64,000 nt of DNA from Streptomyces sp. CB01580 (GCF_001905795.1 NZ_LIXJ01000031.1:1-64000); one strand, 5' to 3'; counted from the stretch's first letter, positions 17,807-27,157 are shown. The notes: generated by a model not told the origin, from the sequence alone. Numbers and translations: made by a program.

Positions 17807-18442
17807 TCAGCGGCGGATGAGGCCGAGGTCGGTGGCGGTCGCCACGGCGGCGGTGCGGGAGTCGACGTCGAGTTTGGTGTAGACGCGGGCCAGATGGGAC
17901 TTGACGGTTCCCTCGGTGAGGTGGAGCCGCTGGCCGATCGCCTGGTTGGACAGGCCCTCGGCGACCAGCGCGAGGACCTCGGTCTCGCGCCGGGTCAGGG
18001 CGGCGGCCGGGGCGCGGAGCCGGTTCATGAGGCGGACGGCAACGGCGGGGGCCAGCGTGGTGCGTCCGGCGGCGGCGGTGCGTACGGCTGCGGCCAGGTC
18101 CTCGGGCGGGGCGTCCTTGAGGAGATAGCCGGTGGCGCCCGCCTCGATGGCGGGCAGGGTGTCGGCGTCGGAGGCATAGGTGGTGACGATCACCACGCGG
18201 GGGGCGCCCGGTCGTGCGGTGATTCGGGCGGTGGCCTCGGCGCCGCCCATGCCCTTGCCGAATTGTAGATCCATCAGGACGACGTCGATGTCTCCTTCGG
18301 CGGCGCGGCTGATGGCGTCCTGGGCGGTGGCCGCCTCGGCCACCACGGTGAGGCCGGGTTCGGTCTCCAGAACGGCGCGGAGTCCGGCTCGCACCACCGG
18401 GTGGTCGTCGGCCAGGAGCAGGCGGATGGGGGTGTCGGTCAC
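17807..18442 (-). CDS. NarL/LuxR-family response regulator
   Basis: The 211-residue protein has a receiver domain (acidic ADDHPVVRAG, phospho-acceptor Asp in VLMDLQ, conserved Lys in LLKDAPPED). A LuxR-type helix-turn-helix (LTRRETEVLALVAEGLSNQAI) follows near residues 145-200. It overlaps the upstream histidine kinase gene by four bases and is its cognate partner. The divergent ABC exporter at 19847-21615 is the obvious candidate target. Confidence 0.88.
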   Translation of the reverse strand: MTDTPIRLLLADDHPVVRAGLRAVLETEPGLTVVAEAATAQDAISRAAEGDIDVVLMDLQFGKGMGGAEATARITARPGAPRVVIVTTYASDADTLPAIEAGATGYLLKDAPPEDLAAAVRTAAAGRTTLAPAVAVRLMNRLRAPAAALTRRETEVLALVAEGLSNQAIGQRLHLTEGTVKSHLARVYTKLDVDSRTAAVATATDLGLIRR

Positions 18443-19677
18443 AGGCGGGCCTCGGGTTCGCTGTCGGCGGGCGGGGTGAGGGGGAGCTGGGCGGCCAAGG
18501 CGGTGCCCCGGCCGACGGCGGATTCGACGGTGAGGGTGCCGTCGAGGGCGCGCATGCGGGCGCGCATCGAGGCGAGTCCGAAGCCGCCGCCGTCCTGGGC
18601 GGGGGCCGGCAGCCGGGCCGGGTCGAATCCGGAGCCGTCGTCGACGATGTCCACGGCGACGTGGTCGCCGAGGTAGCTGAGGGTGACCTCGGCGGTGGTG
18701 GCGCGGGCGTGGCGGACGGTATTGGCCAGGGCGGACTGGGTGATCCGCAGCAGCGCGACCTCGTAGGCGGTGGGCAGCGGCAGGGGAGTGCCGGTGAGGT
18801 GGAAGCGGGCGGTGATCCGGTGACGGGCGGAGGTGGTGGTGCAGAGGCGTTCCAGGGCACCGGCCAGGCTGGTGTCCTCCAGGGCGGGCGGGGTGAGAGC
18901 TGCGACGAAGCGGCGTGCCTCGGCGAGGTTGTCCACGGCGGCCTGGCGGGCCTGACCGACGTAACGGGTGGCGGCCTCGGGTTTTGCGGGCAGGGCACGT
19001 TCGGCGGCGCGCAGCAGCAGCTGGATGCTGGAGAGCCCCTGGGCGAGGGTGTCATGGATCTCGCGGGCCAGGCGTTCGCGTTCGGCGAATACCCCGGCGG
19101 TGTGCTGGGCCTGGGCCAGGTCGGCGCGGGTCGCGGTGAGTTCCTCGATCAGTCGGCGGCGTTGTTCGCTCTCGCGGTACAGGGCCTGGTACCCCCGCAC
19201 CACCGCGACGGCCACGGCGCCACCCAGGGCCGGGCCGATCGCCATGGCGAGACTGAAGGAGTGCTGGTGGGCGGCGAAGGCGGTGATCGCCGCGAGTGCG
19301 GTGGCCGCGACCGCGGTCGGGCCCGCCCAGCGCGACAGCAGGTGGAGCTGGAGGAAGTACAGAGGGAAAGCGACCCATACGCCGTCGGCGGACAGGGTCA
19401 GCAGCAGCAGCCAGCCGACGCCCGTGCACGCCAGCCACACCGCCGCGGCACGGCGTGAGGCACGCACCCGGGGCAGCAGCGGCCCGGCCGCGTACACCAG
19501 GCCGCATGCCGCGGCAACCGCGGTGGTCATCCCGGCGTGGGGCAGGCCGTCGGCCACGGCCCGGCCGGCGGCCAGGGCGAGCAGGCCGAAGACCAGCAGG
19601 TGCAGGCACCAGGCCAGCACCCGGCTGGTCGGGGTCAGGGCGGAAACGGGGGCGGAAACGGGGGCGGAGGCGGTCAC
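18439..19677 (-). CDS. Sensor histidine kinase (HisKA_3 type)
   Basis: The 412-residue membrane kinase has six hydrophobic segments in its first 190 residues. A NarX-type dimerisation and phospho-acceptor block (REIHDTLAQGLSS) follows, then a HATPase_c domain with NTVRHA and DDGSGF. It phosphorylates the regulator at 17807-18442. The ligand is unknown. Its start is 170 bases from the divergent ABC permease, so one shared intergenic region at 19678-19846 probably carries both promoters. Confidence 0.87.
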   Translation of the reverse strand: MTASAPVSAPVSALTPTSRVLAWCLHLLVFGLLALAAGRAVADGLPHAGMTTAVAAACGLVYAAGPLLPRVRASRRAAAVWLACTGVGWLLLLTLSADGVWVAFPLYFLQLHLLSRWAGPTAVAATALAAITAFAAHQHSFSLAMAIGPALGGAVAVAVVRGYQALYRESEQRRRLIEELTATRADLAQAQHTAGVFAERERLAREIHDTLAQGLSSIQLLLRAAERALPAKPEAATRYVGQARQAAVDNLAEARRFVAALTPPALEDTSLAGALERLCTTTSARHRITARFHLTGTPLPLPTAYEVALLRITQSALANTVRHARATTAEVTLSYLGDHVAVDIVDDGSGFDPARLPAPAQDGGGFGLASMRARMRALDGTLTVESAVGRGTALAAQLPLTPPADSEPEARL

Positions 19678-19846
19678 AGTGTGTACAGCCTACGAAAACA
19701 GACCCCGCGACGGCCTCCATCGAAAGTTGCAACCGGTGTGCTGCCCTTCGATCCGCGAAGTGCCGCCGGACGCCAGATGCCCGGACAAGGGGGCAGCAGC
19801 GATCGTGGAGACATACCGATTCCACGTTGAAGGGGCAGACCAAGCC

Positions 19847-20935
19847 GTGTTCGTCGCCTGGAGAGACCTGAAGTTCGCCAAGGGGCGGTTCGCCTTGATG
19901 GGGACCGTCATCGTGCTGATCACCCTGCTGGTCGGGCTGCTGTCCGGGCTGACGGCCGGACTGGGCCAGCAGAACATCTCCGCGATCACCGGACTGCCCG
20001 CCGACAAGATCGCCTTCCAGGCCCCCGCCGACGGGGGGGACCTGTCGTACTCCAACTCCACCGTCACCGCCGAACAGTGGCAGCGGTGGTCCAAGGCGCC
20101 CGGCGTCGAGAGCGCCGAACCGCTGGGGATCACCACCACCAAGGCCACCGCCGGGGACAGGAGCACCGGGGTTTCCGCCTTCGGCGTGGCGCCCGGCTCC
20201 CACCTGGCCCCGGACGGGGGCAGGATCGACGACCGATCGGTGGTGCTGTCCACCGCGGCCGCCGACGATCTCGGCCTTGCCCCCGGGGACTCCTTCATCG
20301 TGGCCGGGCAGCGGCTGACGGCGGCCGCCGTACGGGGCGATGCCTCCTTCAGCCACACCCCGGTGATCTGGACCAGCCTGAACACCTGGCAGAAGATCGC
20401 GCCGCCCGCCGACAACGGCGACCGTCCGACCGCTACCGTGATCGCGCTGAACACCACCTCCGGGGCCGATGTGGCGGCCACCGACAAGCGGGCCGGCACC
20501 AAGACCGTCTCCACCGGCGACTCGCTGTCCGCGATCGGGTCCTACACGTCCGAAAACGGCTCCCTGCAGATGATGCGCGGCTTCCTGTTCGCCATCTCCG
20601 CCCTGGTCATCGGCGCCTTCTTCACCGTGTGGACCATCCAGCGCAGCGGCGACATCGCCGTCCTGAAGGCACTCGGGGCCTCCACCGCCACCCTCCTCAA
20701 GGACGCCCTCGGCCAGGCCGTCGTCCTCCTCGTCGGCGGCACCCTGGTCGGTACCGGCATCGCCGCCGCCGTCGGCGCCCTCGTGGTGGGCAGCGCGGTG
20801 CCCTTCCTACTCACCCCCGCCACCGTTCTCGTCCCCGCCGCCGTGATGATTCTCCTCGGCGTCCTCGGGGCGGCCCTGTCCGTTCGCCGCATCACTTCCG
20901 TCGACCCGCTGACCGCCCTGGGGAGCGCCCGATGA
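19847..20935 (+). CDS. FtsX-like ABC transporter permease
   Basis: The 362-residue protein has one N-terminal membrane helix, a long extracytoplasmic domain and three C-terminal helices, the FtsX/MacB/DevC permease layout. The GTG at 19847 follows GAAGGGG; longer frames upstream overlap the kinase promoter and look non-coding. Together with the next gene it forms an exporter of the lipoprotein/peptide or antimicrobial-peptide resistance type. The divergent two-component system suggests stress-inducible control. Confidence 0.85.
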   Translation: MFVAWRDLKFAKGRFALMGTVIVLITLLVGLLSGLTAGLGQQNISAITGLPADKIAFQAPADGGDLSYSNSTVTAEQWQRWSKAPGVESAEPLGITTTKATAGDRSTGVSAFGVAPGSHLAPDGGRIDDRSVVLSTAAADDLGLAPGDSFIVAGQRLTAAAVRGDASFSHTPVIWTSLNTWQKIAPPADNGDRPTATVIALNTTSGADVAATDKRAGTKTVSTGDSLSAIGSYTSENGSLQMMRGFLFAISALVIGAFFTVWTIQRSGDIAVLKALGASTATLLKDALGQAVVLLVGGTLVGTGIAAAVGALVVGSAVPFLLTPATVLVPAAVMILLGVLGAALSVRRITSVDPLTALGSAR

Positions 20936-21615
20936 GCCTGAACCTGACCGACATCACCCTCACCTACCCCGACGGCGACACCCGCCTGACCGCCCTCGAC
21001 AAGGTCGCCCTGGACGTGCCCAAGGGCAGCCTCACCGCCGTGGTCGGCCCCTCCGGCTCCGGAAAGTCCAGTCTTCTGGCCGTCGCCGCCACCCTGATCA
21101 CTCCCGACGTCGGCACGGTCACCATCGACGGCACCTCCACCACCGGCATGAGCCGCGGTGAGCTCACCGACCTGCGCCGTCACAAGATCGGCATCGTCTT
21201 CCAGCAGCCCAACCTGCTGCCCTCCCTCACCGCCGCCGAACAGCTCCAGGTCATGGCCCAGCTCGACGGCCGCAGCCCCGCCAGGGCCCGCACCCGCGCC
21301 CTCGAACTCCTCGACGCGGTCGGCCTGGCCGACCAAGCCCGCCGCCGTCCCCACCAGCTGTCCGGCGGCCAGCGCCAACGAGTCAATATCGCCCGCGCCC
21401 TGATGAACGACCCCACCGTCCTCCTGGTCGACGAGCCCACCAGCGCCCTCGACCACGAACGCGGCGCCGCCGTCCTCGACCTGATCACCCGCCTCACCCA
21501 CCAGCAGGCCACCGCCACCGTCCTGGTCACCCACGACCGCACCCACCTCACCGCCGTCGACCAGATCGCTGAAGTCCACGACGGACGCCTCCGCCCCATG
21601 GCCCTCACCCGCTGA
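20932..21615 (+). CDS. ABC transporter ATP-binding protein (MacB/LolD type)
   Basis: The 227-residue ATPase has Walker A GPSGSGKSS, a Q-loop, signature LSGGQRQRV and Walker B VLLVDEPTSALD. It begins with ATGA overlapping the permease stop, so the two are coupled. It energises the FtsX-like permease. The family is typically used for export or for mechanical work on envelope substrates. Confidence 0.9.
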   Translation: MSLNLTDITLTYPDGDTRLTALDKVALDVPKGSLTAVVGPSGSGKSSLLAVAATLITPDVGTVTIDGTSTTGMSRGELTDLRRHKIGIVFQQPNLLPSLTAAEQLQVMAQLDGRSPARARTRALELLDAVGLADQARRRPHQLSGGQRQRVNIARALMNDPTVLLVDEPTSALDHERGAAVLDLITRLTHQQATATVLVTHDRTHLTAVDQIAEVHDGRLRPMALTR

Positions 21616-21722
21616 TGGCGTAGCACTGCGGGCGCTCCACGACCTGCCGTTGCTCAACTCGTTTTAGCGGCGGGCCGGTTGTTCCGGCGGCGGGCCGGCG
21701 CCGTCGGTGGCCGCGTGCCGTA

Positions 21723-21753
21723 GGCGCGGACACTCCTTGTGAGTGTCCGCGCC
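21723..21753 (+). terminator. Terminator hairpin after the ABC exporter
   Basis: A perfect 13-bp stem (21723-21735 with 21741-21753) with a 5-base loop is followed by TCTTCC. It lies 107 bases after the ABC ATPase stop and would end that transcript. Confidence 0.7.
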
Positions 21754-22106
21754 TCTTCCGAGTGCCCGCTCCCTTCCGCTGCGCTGTTGTGACGGGGGAC
21801 GAAGTGAAGGCTCGCCCGTGGAGAGCGGGTGCACATGGCCGTCCTGGACGCCGCTCATCGCGGTCGCCCCCGCGCACGTCGACGATCTCGGTGCCCCGTC
21901 GGGCGAGGCGGCGCAGGTCGCGGCACCGGCGGCGACCTGTTCACCGATCACAAGAAGCGCATCGGGCGATGAGCAGTGCCTCGTCCATGCAGGCACCGTG
22001 TCCATGCAGGCACCGTCCTCTGCGACCTTGCACGCATCGAGCGCGAGGCCATGCAGGTGCTGAGCTGCCCGGGGAGTGAAAGCCCGAACGCGATCCAGCT
22101 CGGTCG
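21754..22106. other. Intergenic stretch with a short direct repeat
   Basis: No convincing gene is seen. A 16-base direct repeat occurs at 21984-21999 and 22001-22016. Short open frames exist on both strands but have no recognisable motifs or ribosome-binding sites. The terminator at 21723-21753 ends the left operon; the TetR gene ends at 22107 on the other strand. Confidence 0.5.
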
Positions 22107-22727
22107 TCAGGACGAGGCCGCGCGATCTTCACCGGACAGAGGCGGGGAGGCCAGCGCGGCCAGGTAGTCGTCAAGGAGCTCGGTCTGGTGGTGAGGCGGG
22201 AACGCCTCGGGGCTGAACAGGGCCTGCACCACCAGGCCCAGCACGAAGGACTGGGCGCCGGCTGCGATGCGGGCCGGGTCTCCGGCGGGCAGTTCACCCA
22301 GTTGTTGGGCTGCGGCCACCAGGTCGCGCAGCTGGTCGCGGCTTCGGGCGTACTTGCGGGCATAGTCGTCGCTCAGCTCGGGATCGGCGAGCGCGGCGTC
22401 CCAGGAGGACACCCAGATCCGGTTGCTGACGGTGGCCTCGCCCGTCAGCGGCAGGATGTCCAGCAGGGCGGCCCTCACGGCGGACATGCCTTGCCCGGCG
22501 GTACGCCGGGGGCGGGAGGCAGTACGCAGTTCGAGCAGGTCGAGGGCGTGTGCGACCAGGTCGCGCTTGGCGGGGAAGTAGTGGGTGAGCAGGCCGGTGG
22601 TCGCGCCGAGTTCGGCGGCGACGGCGCGCATGGTCAGCCCGCCGAAGCCGTGCGCGGCCAGCACCCGCCAGACCGCCTCGGAGACGTCGCGCCGACGGGC
22701 TTCGTGGTCCCCCTTGGTACGTGGCAT
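22107..22727 (-). CDS. TetR-family transcriptional regulator
   Basis: The 206-residue protein has a TetR N-terminal helix-turn-helix (LTMRAVAAELGATTGLLTHYFPAKRDLVAHAL, about residues 28-58) and a C-terminal ligand domain. The family's BetI-like C-terminus includes a GL(V)VQALF segment. I use the ATG at 22727 (MPRTKGDHE), which fits the usual start; two ATGs slightly upstream are also in frame. It diverges from a GNAT acetyltransferase gene 48 bases away and may control it. Confidence 0.82.
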   Translation of the reverse strand: MPRTKGDHEARRRDVSEAVWRVLAAHGFGGLTMRAVAAELGATTGLLTHYFPAKRDLVAHALDLLELRTASRPRRTAGQGMSAVRAALLDILPLTGEATVSNRIWVSSWDAALADPELSDDYARKYARSRDQLRDLVAAAQQLGELPAGDPARIAAGAQSFVLGLVVQALFSPEAFPPHHQTELLDDYLAALASPPLSGEDRAASS

Positions 22728-22775
22728 GCTGCTACCGTACATAGTCATAACGTTTGTTGTGTGAATGAGGCCATC

Positions 22776-23327
22776 ATGTTCTCCCTCCCGCTACGGGACA
22801 AAGCCTGTCTCCGGCCGCTAGAGATATGGCACGCCGAGGAGTTCGCCGCCCACATGGACCGGGCCCGCGAACACATCCGGCCGTGGGTCGGGGAGGCGTT
22901 CGTCACCGACGATCTCGACGGTGCGCGGGCCACCTTGCGCCGGTATGCCGAGCGTCAGGCCGCGGACGGCGCCCGCCTCTACGGCATCTGGCTCGACGGC
23001 ACGCTGGTCGGCGGCGTGATGTTCGTGGACTTCGACGCCGCCTTCGGTACGTGTGAGATCGGATGCTGGCTGGAACCCTCCGCCGAGGGGCACGGCCTGA
23101 TCACAGAGGCATGTCGCACTTTGCTGGAGTGGGCGTTCACCTCCCGGGGAGTACACCGCGCCGAGTGGCACTGCCGAGCCGACAACGAGCGCAGCTCCGC
23201 CGTGGCCGAGCGGCTCGGCATGACACGCGAGGGTGTGCGGCGCGAGTACTGGCCGTACGGCGGCACCCGTCACGACAAGGAGCTCTGGGCGATTCTGGCC
23301 CCCGAATGGCACGCCCGTCGCCGCTGA
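22776..23327 (+). CDS. GNAT-family N-acetyltransferase (RimJ/RimL type)
   Basis: The 183-residue protein resembles RimJ/RimL acetyltransferases. The central fold shows YGIWLDGTLVGGVMF, the acetyl-CoA-binding region is near EGHGLITEACRTLLEWAF, and ADNERSSAVAERLGM is the typical C-terminal motif. It would transfer an acetyl group to a protein N-terminus or small molecule. GAGG lies a few bases before the ATG. It is divergent from the TetR gene and 18 bases ahead of another GNAT gene. Confidence 0.85.
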   Translation: MFSLPLRDKACLRPLEIWHAEEFAAHMDRAREHIRPWVGEAFVTDDLDGARATLRRYAERQAADGARLYGIWLDGTLVGGVMFVDFDAAFGTCEIGCWLEPSAEGHGLITEACRTLLEWAFTSRGVHRAEWHCRADNERSSAVAERLGMTREGVRREYWPYGGTRHDKELWAILAPEWHARRR

Positions 23328-23345
23328 TCCGTCATGGGGGTTCTG

Positions 23346-24053
23346 ATGGACGTCACGCTGCGGGAAGTGCAGGACGGCGACCTGGCGATCTTCTTCGCCC
23401 AGATGAACGATCCCGAGGGGTTGCGGATGGCGGCGTTCACTGCCGAGGATCCGTCGGACCGTGCCTGGTTCGATGCACGCTGGGCGCGGATCCGCCACGA
23501 TCCGGGGGTCGTCGTGCGCACTGCCGTTGGCGAGAACGGCGAGGTCGTCGGCCATGTCGCGGTGTTCGGCCCGCCTGAGGAGCGCGAGGCCACGTACTGG
23601 ATCGGGCGTGAGTACTGGGGCTGCGGAGCGGCGACCGCCGCGTTGCGAGAGCTGCTCGGCGTCCTACCGGAGCGCCCACTGCATGCCCGTGCGGCTGCGG
23701 ACAACGGCGGCTCCATCCGTGTCCTGGAGAAGTGCGGATTCGTGGTGTCCCGCAACGAGCGAGGCTTCGCGAACGCGCGCGGCGGCCTGACCACCAAGCT
23801 CCACTTGGCCGTCGAGCAGGGGCAGAAGCCTATGGCGATCGTCAGCACGGACGGACAGCTACCGCGAGCGCCACGTGGTCGAGTGCGGCATGCAACGTCC
23901 CAAGAGGAACCGGGAGGTTGCCACGGGGTATGGCAAGCTCGCGGTCCGCTACGAGGCGACCGTTCTCGTCGCAGCCATCAACGAACGGCTGCGACGAGGA
24001 TCGTTGTGAAAGTGGGCAGATGGCTTGTGGAGTTCGGGGTGTTCAGGGGCTGA
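23346..24053 (+). CDS. GNAT acetyltransferase fused to transposase remnant
   Basis: The first ~145 residues are a GNAT domain (EVVGHVAVFG, WGCGAATAALRELL, ADNGGSIRVLEKCGF). The natural C-terminus is lost after GFANARG. From there the frame reads TTKLHLAVEQGQ, an IS5-type transposase segment, and then runs out of the transposase frame to a chance stop at 24053. Only about five residues of the GNAT fold's last strand seem lost, so activity is possible but doubtful. GGGG lies six bases before the ATG at 23346. It may form an operon with the preceding GNAT gene. Confidence 0.6.
   Translation: MDVTLREVQDGDLAIFFAQMNDPEGLRMAAFTAEDPSDRAWFDARWARIRHDPGVVVRTAVGENGEVVGHVAVFGPPEEREATYWIGREYWGCGAATAALRELLGVLPERPLHARAAADNGGSIRVLEKCGFVVSRNERGFANARGGLTTKLHLAVEQGQKPMAIVSTDGQLPRAPRGRVRHATSQEEPGGCHGVWQARGPLRGDRSRRSHQRTAATRIVVKVGRWLVEFGVFRG
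23779..24009 (+). mobile_element. IS5-type insertion sequence remnant
   Basis: Two pieces of one transposase lie side by side. TTKLHLAVEQGQKP comes in the GNAT frame. Then, in another frame, YRERHVVECG and ATVLVAAINERL end at a TGA at 24007. The middle of the transposase, including most of the DDE core, is deleted, and no terminal repeats are obvious. It is a dead relic that truncated the GNAT gene. Confidence 0.7.
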
Positions 24054-24849
24054 TGGTGTGTTCGGTGAACTGGCCGCATGAGCGGAATCCCAGACGGCGG
24101 TAGACGGGCTCGCCGTCGGTGGACGCCTGCAGGACCGCGATGTGGTGGTCTCGGTCGCGGGCCGTGCGGAGTGCGGCGAGCGTGATGGCACCGCCGTAGC
24201 CGCGTCGGCGGTGGGCGGCCAGGGTGCAGATGTTGTAGATCCCGGCAACCCCCGCGTGATGAAACACTTCGGCCGAGCAGACCGGACGGCCGTCTACGTA
24301 GCCGACCAGGTAACGGGCCGGACAGTGCGCGGCCAGGGCCTGCGGGGCGGCCTGGGCGAAGAAGCGGCGGACGGTGTCAGCCGGCGGGGTCCAGTTCGCG
24401 GCGAGAACCGCGGCGTAGTCGGCGAGCTGTTCGGGCGTGGCCACCGTCTGGATGTCCAGTCCTGGGGCGGCGGGCAGCGGGAGGGTGTCGTCCAGCTCGG
24501 CCCACATCGCCGTCTCGCGTTCGGATGCCGGCAGACCAGCCGCTGTCAGACGGGCGGTGAGGTCCGGGGGCATCGAGGCGGGCCCCACCCACCAGGAGAA
24601 GCGGCGGCCGGTGCGAGCCAGTGTCTGGGCGGTCTCGGTGATACGTGCCGCAGCGGTGGTGGCGGTGAAGCGGGCCGCGGCAACGATGTTGAAGGTGTCG
24701 TCGTCCAGGCTGCTGTCGGCTACCAGGAGGTCATCAGTCTCTGCAACGGTCGCACCGCTCATGCTCCGATGCAGGTGACAGGCATGTTCCGCCAGATTCT
24801 GCTCCATCCTGTCCGTCAAGTCGGCGTCATTGAGAAAATGGACATCCAT
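24043..24849 (-). CDS. GNAT-family acetyltransferase with N-terminal extension
   Basis: The 268-residue protein ends in a GNAT domain (YLVGYVDGRPVCSAEVF, YNICTLAAHRRRGYGGAIT as the acetyl-CoA loop, EPVYRRLGF). It has an extra ~130-residue N-terminal domain, as in many two-domain streptomycete GNATs. The ATG at 24849 has GGGA eight bases upstream; an in-frame ATG at 24867 is an alternative. The last ten bases overlap the runaway end of the GNAT-transposase fusion on the opposite strand. Confidence 0.8.
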   Translation of the reverse strand: MDVHFLNDADLTDRMEQNLAEHACHLHRSMSGATVAETDDLLVADSSLDDDTFNIVAAARFTATTAAARITETAQTLARTGRRFSWWVGPASMPPDLTARLTAAGLPASERETAMWAELDDTLPLPAAPGLDIQTVATPEQLADYAAVLAANWTPPADTVRRFFAQAAPQALAAHCPARYLVGYVDGRPVCSAEVFHHAGVAGIYNICTLAAHRRRGYGGAITLAALRTARDRDHHIAVLQASTDGEPVYRRLGFRSCGQFTEHTISP

Positions 24850-24886
24850 AACGAATGATCCCAGCATGACTGGGCGCAGGTTGCAC

Positions 24887-25096
24887 GTGATTTTGGATCG
24901 CTCGCCGACGGTGTCACGTCGGCGACCCGCGCATTCGATACTGCTCGCGATCGTCGTCGTCCTTCGACTGCGCCGCCGTACGGAGGCACGGAGCCGACTG
25001 GACGAGAAGTTCACCGTGATCATCGTCCTGGCCCTGGGCGTACTCATCGCCCCGACCCCCGTCGGCCAGGGGATCCTCGACTTCCTATCCTGGTAG
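24887..25096 (+). CDS. Small membrane protein, possibly N-terminally altered
   Basis: The C-terminal ~35 residues (DEKFTVIIVLALGVLIAP, then GQGILDFL) look like a small streptomycete membrane protein family of unknown function with one or two helices. Upstream codons include another hydrophobic stretch (ILLAIVVVLRLRRR). The start is unclear: GTG codons at 24887 and 24911 are in frame and neither has a good ribosome-binding site. Part of the N-terminus may have decayed. Confidence 0.4.
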   Translation: MILDRSPTVSRRRPAHSILLAIVVVLRLRRRTEARSRLDEKFTVIIVLALGVLIAPTPVGQGILDFLSW

Positions 25097-25223
25097 AGGG
25101 ACGTGCCGGAGCACGGCTGGACGGGTGCGGGTGTGTGGGCACGTAGGCGGCCGGAACCCCTTGTTACGTTCCCACCATGTGCTCATGGAGGCACCGTCAT
25201 ACGGGACCGGAACAGTCACATGC

Positions 25224-26762
25224 GTGAACACGAGCCTGCATGTGAACCCGATTCCGAACCCGGCCTCGGTACCACCCCCTTCACCGAGACGGCGAGCCCT
25301 CTCCGCACTCCTTCTCTTCGCCCTGTCCGCCTCCTCCTTCGCCGCCACCGCTCTGATCGTCCCCGGCACGGCGGTCGCCCAGGAGCCGTCCGGCGCCACC
25401 ACCTCCGTCCCGCCGATCAGTTGGGGCGCCTGTCCCGCGGCCGAACCGCCCTACCCCGACCCCAGCCCGCGGGCGCAGTGCGCGACGGTGAAGGTGCCGT
25501 TGGACTGGTCGAAGCCGGAGGGCCCGAAGATCGGTATCTTCGTCGCCCGCCACCGCGCCACCGACCCCGCGCGGCGGATCGGTGTCCTGATGTCGAACCC
25601 GGGCGGCCCCGGGACACCCGGGGTCGATGAGGCGCTGTACGCGGACGACCCCGTCACCGGCTACTCCCCGGACATGCTCCGGCGCTTCGACATGATCGGT
25701 TTCGACCCGCGCGGCATCGGCCGCAGCCGGACTGCCGTCTGCGACGAGACGATCAGCGAATCGATCCCGGCCCGCCCCCGCGACGCGGCCGAGTTCGGGC
25801 GGCTGCGCACCCTGAACGGCCGGCTGGCGGACAGCTGCCTGCAGTGGACGGGGCCACTCGCCGCCCACATGGACACGGAGAGCGTGGCCCGCGACGTGGA
25901 CGCGATCCGCGCCGCCCTCGGCGAAAGCCGGATCAGTTTCATCGGCCACTCCTACGGCACCTCCCTCGGCGAGCGCTACGCACGCCTGTTCCCCGGCAGG
26001 CTCCGCGCGCTGGCCCTCGACAGCGCGATGGACCCGGACCGGCCGGACGCCGAGCGCTACCTCACCGACGCGGGCGTCACCGTCGACGACACCCTGAAAC
26101 GGCTCGCGGCCTGGTGCGAGAAGGACACGTCCTGCGCACTCAACGGCAAGGACCTGATCGCCGTCACCGACGAACTGTTCGCCCGTGCCGACGCGGGCAC
26201 GCTCCGCGAGCCGGGCCCGAACGGGCCGACGCGCACCAAGGTCGACGCCGACAGGCTTGCCGACTTCCTGACCTTCGCCGTCGGCAAGGGGGGCCGGGAG
26301 GAAACGGCGAAGCAACTGGCCGCCCTGTACACCGGCAAGGGCGAGGTCCAGTGGATCCCCCACGTCACCGACATGGCCTCGCGGCTCGTGCTGTGCCGGG
26401 ACTACGACTTCCGGATCCGCGACTACGCCGAGTACCGGGCCATCCTCAAGCGGGCTGCCAAGGCCGCCCCGCACGTCCGATACAGCTCCCAGGCGCTGAA
26501 CACCATTCTCGGCTGCCAGGGCTGGACCATGCTGCCCAAGCCCCGCCCCACCCAGGTGGAGGGCCCCCTCCCGCCCGTTCTCGTGGTCAATGCCACCCAT
26601 GATCTGGCGACACCTCTGCCCGGTGCACGCCGCATGGCACGCTCCTTCCCGAAGGCGACCCTGTTCACGATGGACGTCGTGGGCCACTGGCTGTACCGCA
26701 GAGGCGGGACGGAGGAGGCGATGCGGGTGATCGACGCCTACCTCACAGACCCGAAGGGCTGA
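25224..26762 (+). CDS. Secreted alpha/beta hydrolase, tripeptidyl aminopeptidase type
   Basis: The 512-residue protein has a signal peptide (PRRRALSALLLFALSASS, cleavage near TAVAQ) and an alpha/beta-hydrolase domain. The oxyanion block is SNPGGPG, the nucleophile is the Ser of GHSYGTSLGERYA, Asp lies in NATHDLATP and His in VVGHWLYRRG. The TAP-like C-terminal domain is present. This matches SlpD/SlpE-type and tripeptidyl aminopeptidases of Streptomyces, which trim peptides outside the cell. The start is uncertain; GTG 25224 leaves the signal peptide intact. Confidence 0.85.
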   Translation: MNTSLHVNPIPNPASVPPPSPRRRALSALLLFALSASSFAATALIVPGTAVAQEPSGATTSVPPISWGACPAAEPPYPDPSPRAQCATVKVPLDWSKPEGPKIGIFVARHRATDPARRIGVLMSNPGGPGTPGVDEALYADDPVTGYSPDMLRRFDMIGFDPRGIGRSRTAVCDETISESIPARPRDAAEFGRLRTLNGRLADSCLQWTGPLAAHMDTESVARDVDAIRAALGESRISFIGHSYGTSLGERYARLFPGRLRALALDSAMDPDRPDAERYLTDAGVTVDDTLKRLAAWCEKDTSCALNGKDLIAVTDELFARADAGTLREPGPNGPTRTKVDADRLADFLTFAVGKGGREETAKQLAALYTGKGEVQWIPHVTDMASRLVLCRDYDFRIRDYAEYRAILKRAAKAAPHVRYSSQALNTILGCQGWTMLPKPRPTQVEGPLPPVLVVNATHDLATPLPGARRMARSFPKATLFTMDVVGHWLYRRGGTEEAMRVIDAYLTDPKG

Positions 26763-26818
26763 CCCGGAGGAGCGCGGGGGCGGGGCGGGGGAGGGCCAGG
26801 GGCCGTCCCGCGCCCCGC

Positions 26819-27157
26819 CTGCCAGAATCGTCCCAGGGCCGAGCACGACTGGTCGAGTTCGCGGTCGCCGACCAGGGCGTGCGCGGCGCGCGGGGCAGGT
26901 GGGTCCGGATGTCGTCGTCCAGCGAGAGTCGCCCGTCCCGGCACAGCAGCAACGCCGCCGTGGCAGTGAACTGCTTGCTCATGGAAGCGATGTCGAACCG
27001 TGTCCGGGTGTCGATCCGCGCCTCGAACTCCACGCTCGCCAGCCCGGCCGATGCCTGGTGGATCAGCTCCCGTCGGTGTAGATCCCGACGGCCAGTCCCG
27101 GGTCTCCCGGGCGCACCGCAAAGCCCACGAGCTCGGACAATTTCGTTGAGATGTCCA
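26819..27157 (-). pseudogene. Truncated serine beta-lactamase-family hydrolase
   Basis: The minus strand encodes MDISTKLSELVGFAVRPGD up to about 27068. After a frameshift comes ELIHQASAGLASVEF, then FDIASMSKQFTATAALLL, where SMSK is the S-x-x-K active-site motif of class C-type serine hydrolases. The reading then fades, and the YxN and later motifs are missing. Most of the protein is lost to truncation plus at least one frameshift. Confidence 0.65.

Noticed and set aside
17807..21615. A bacteriocin or lantibiotic immunity cluster around the two-component/ABC genes.
   Set aside because: No precursor peptide or modification enzyme is present; only the generic sensor-exporter arrangement is supported.
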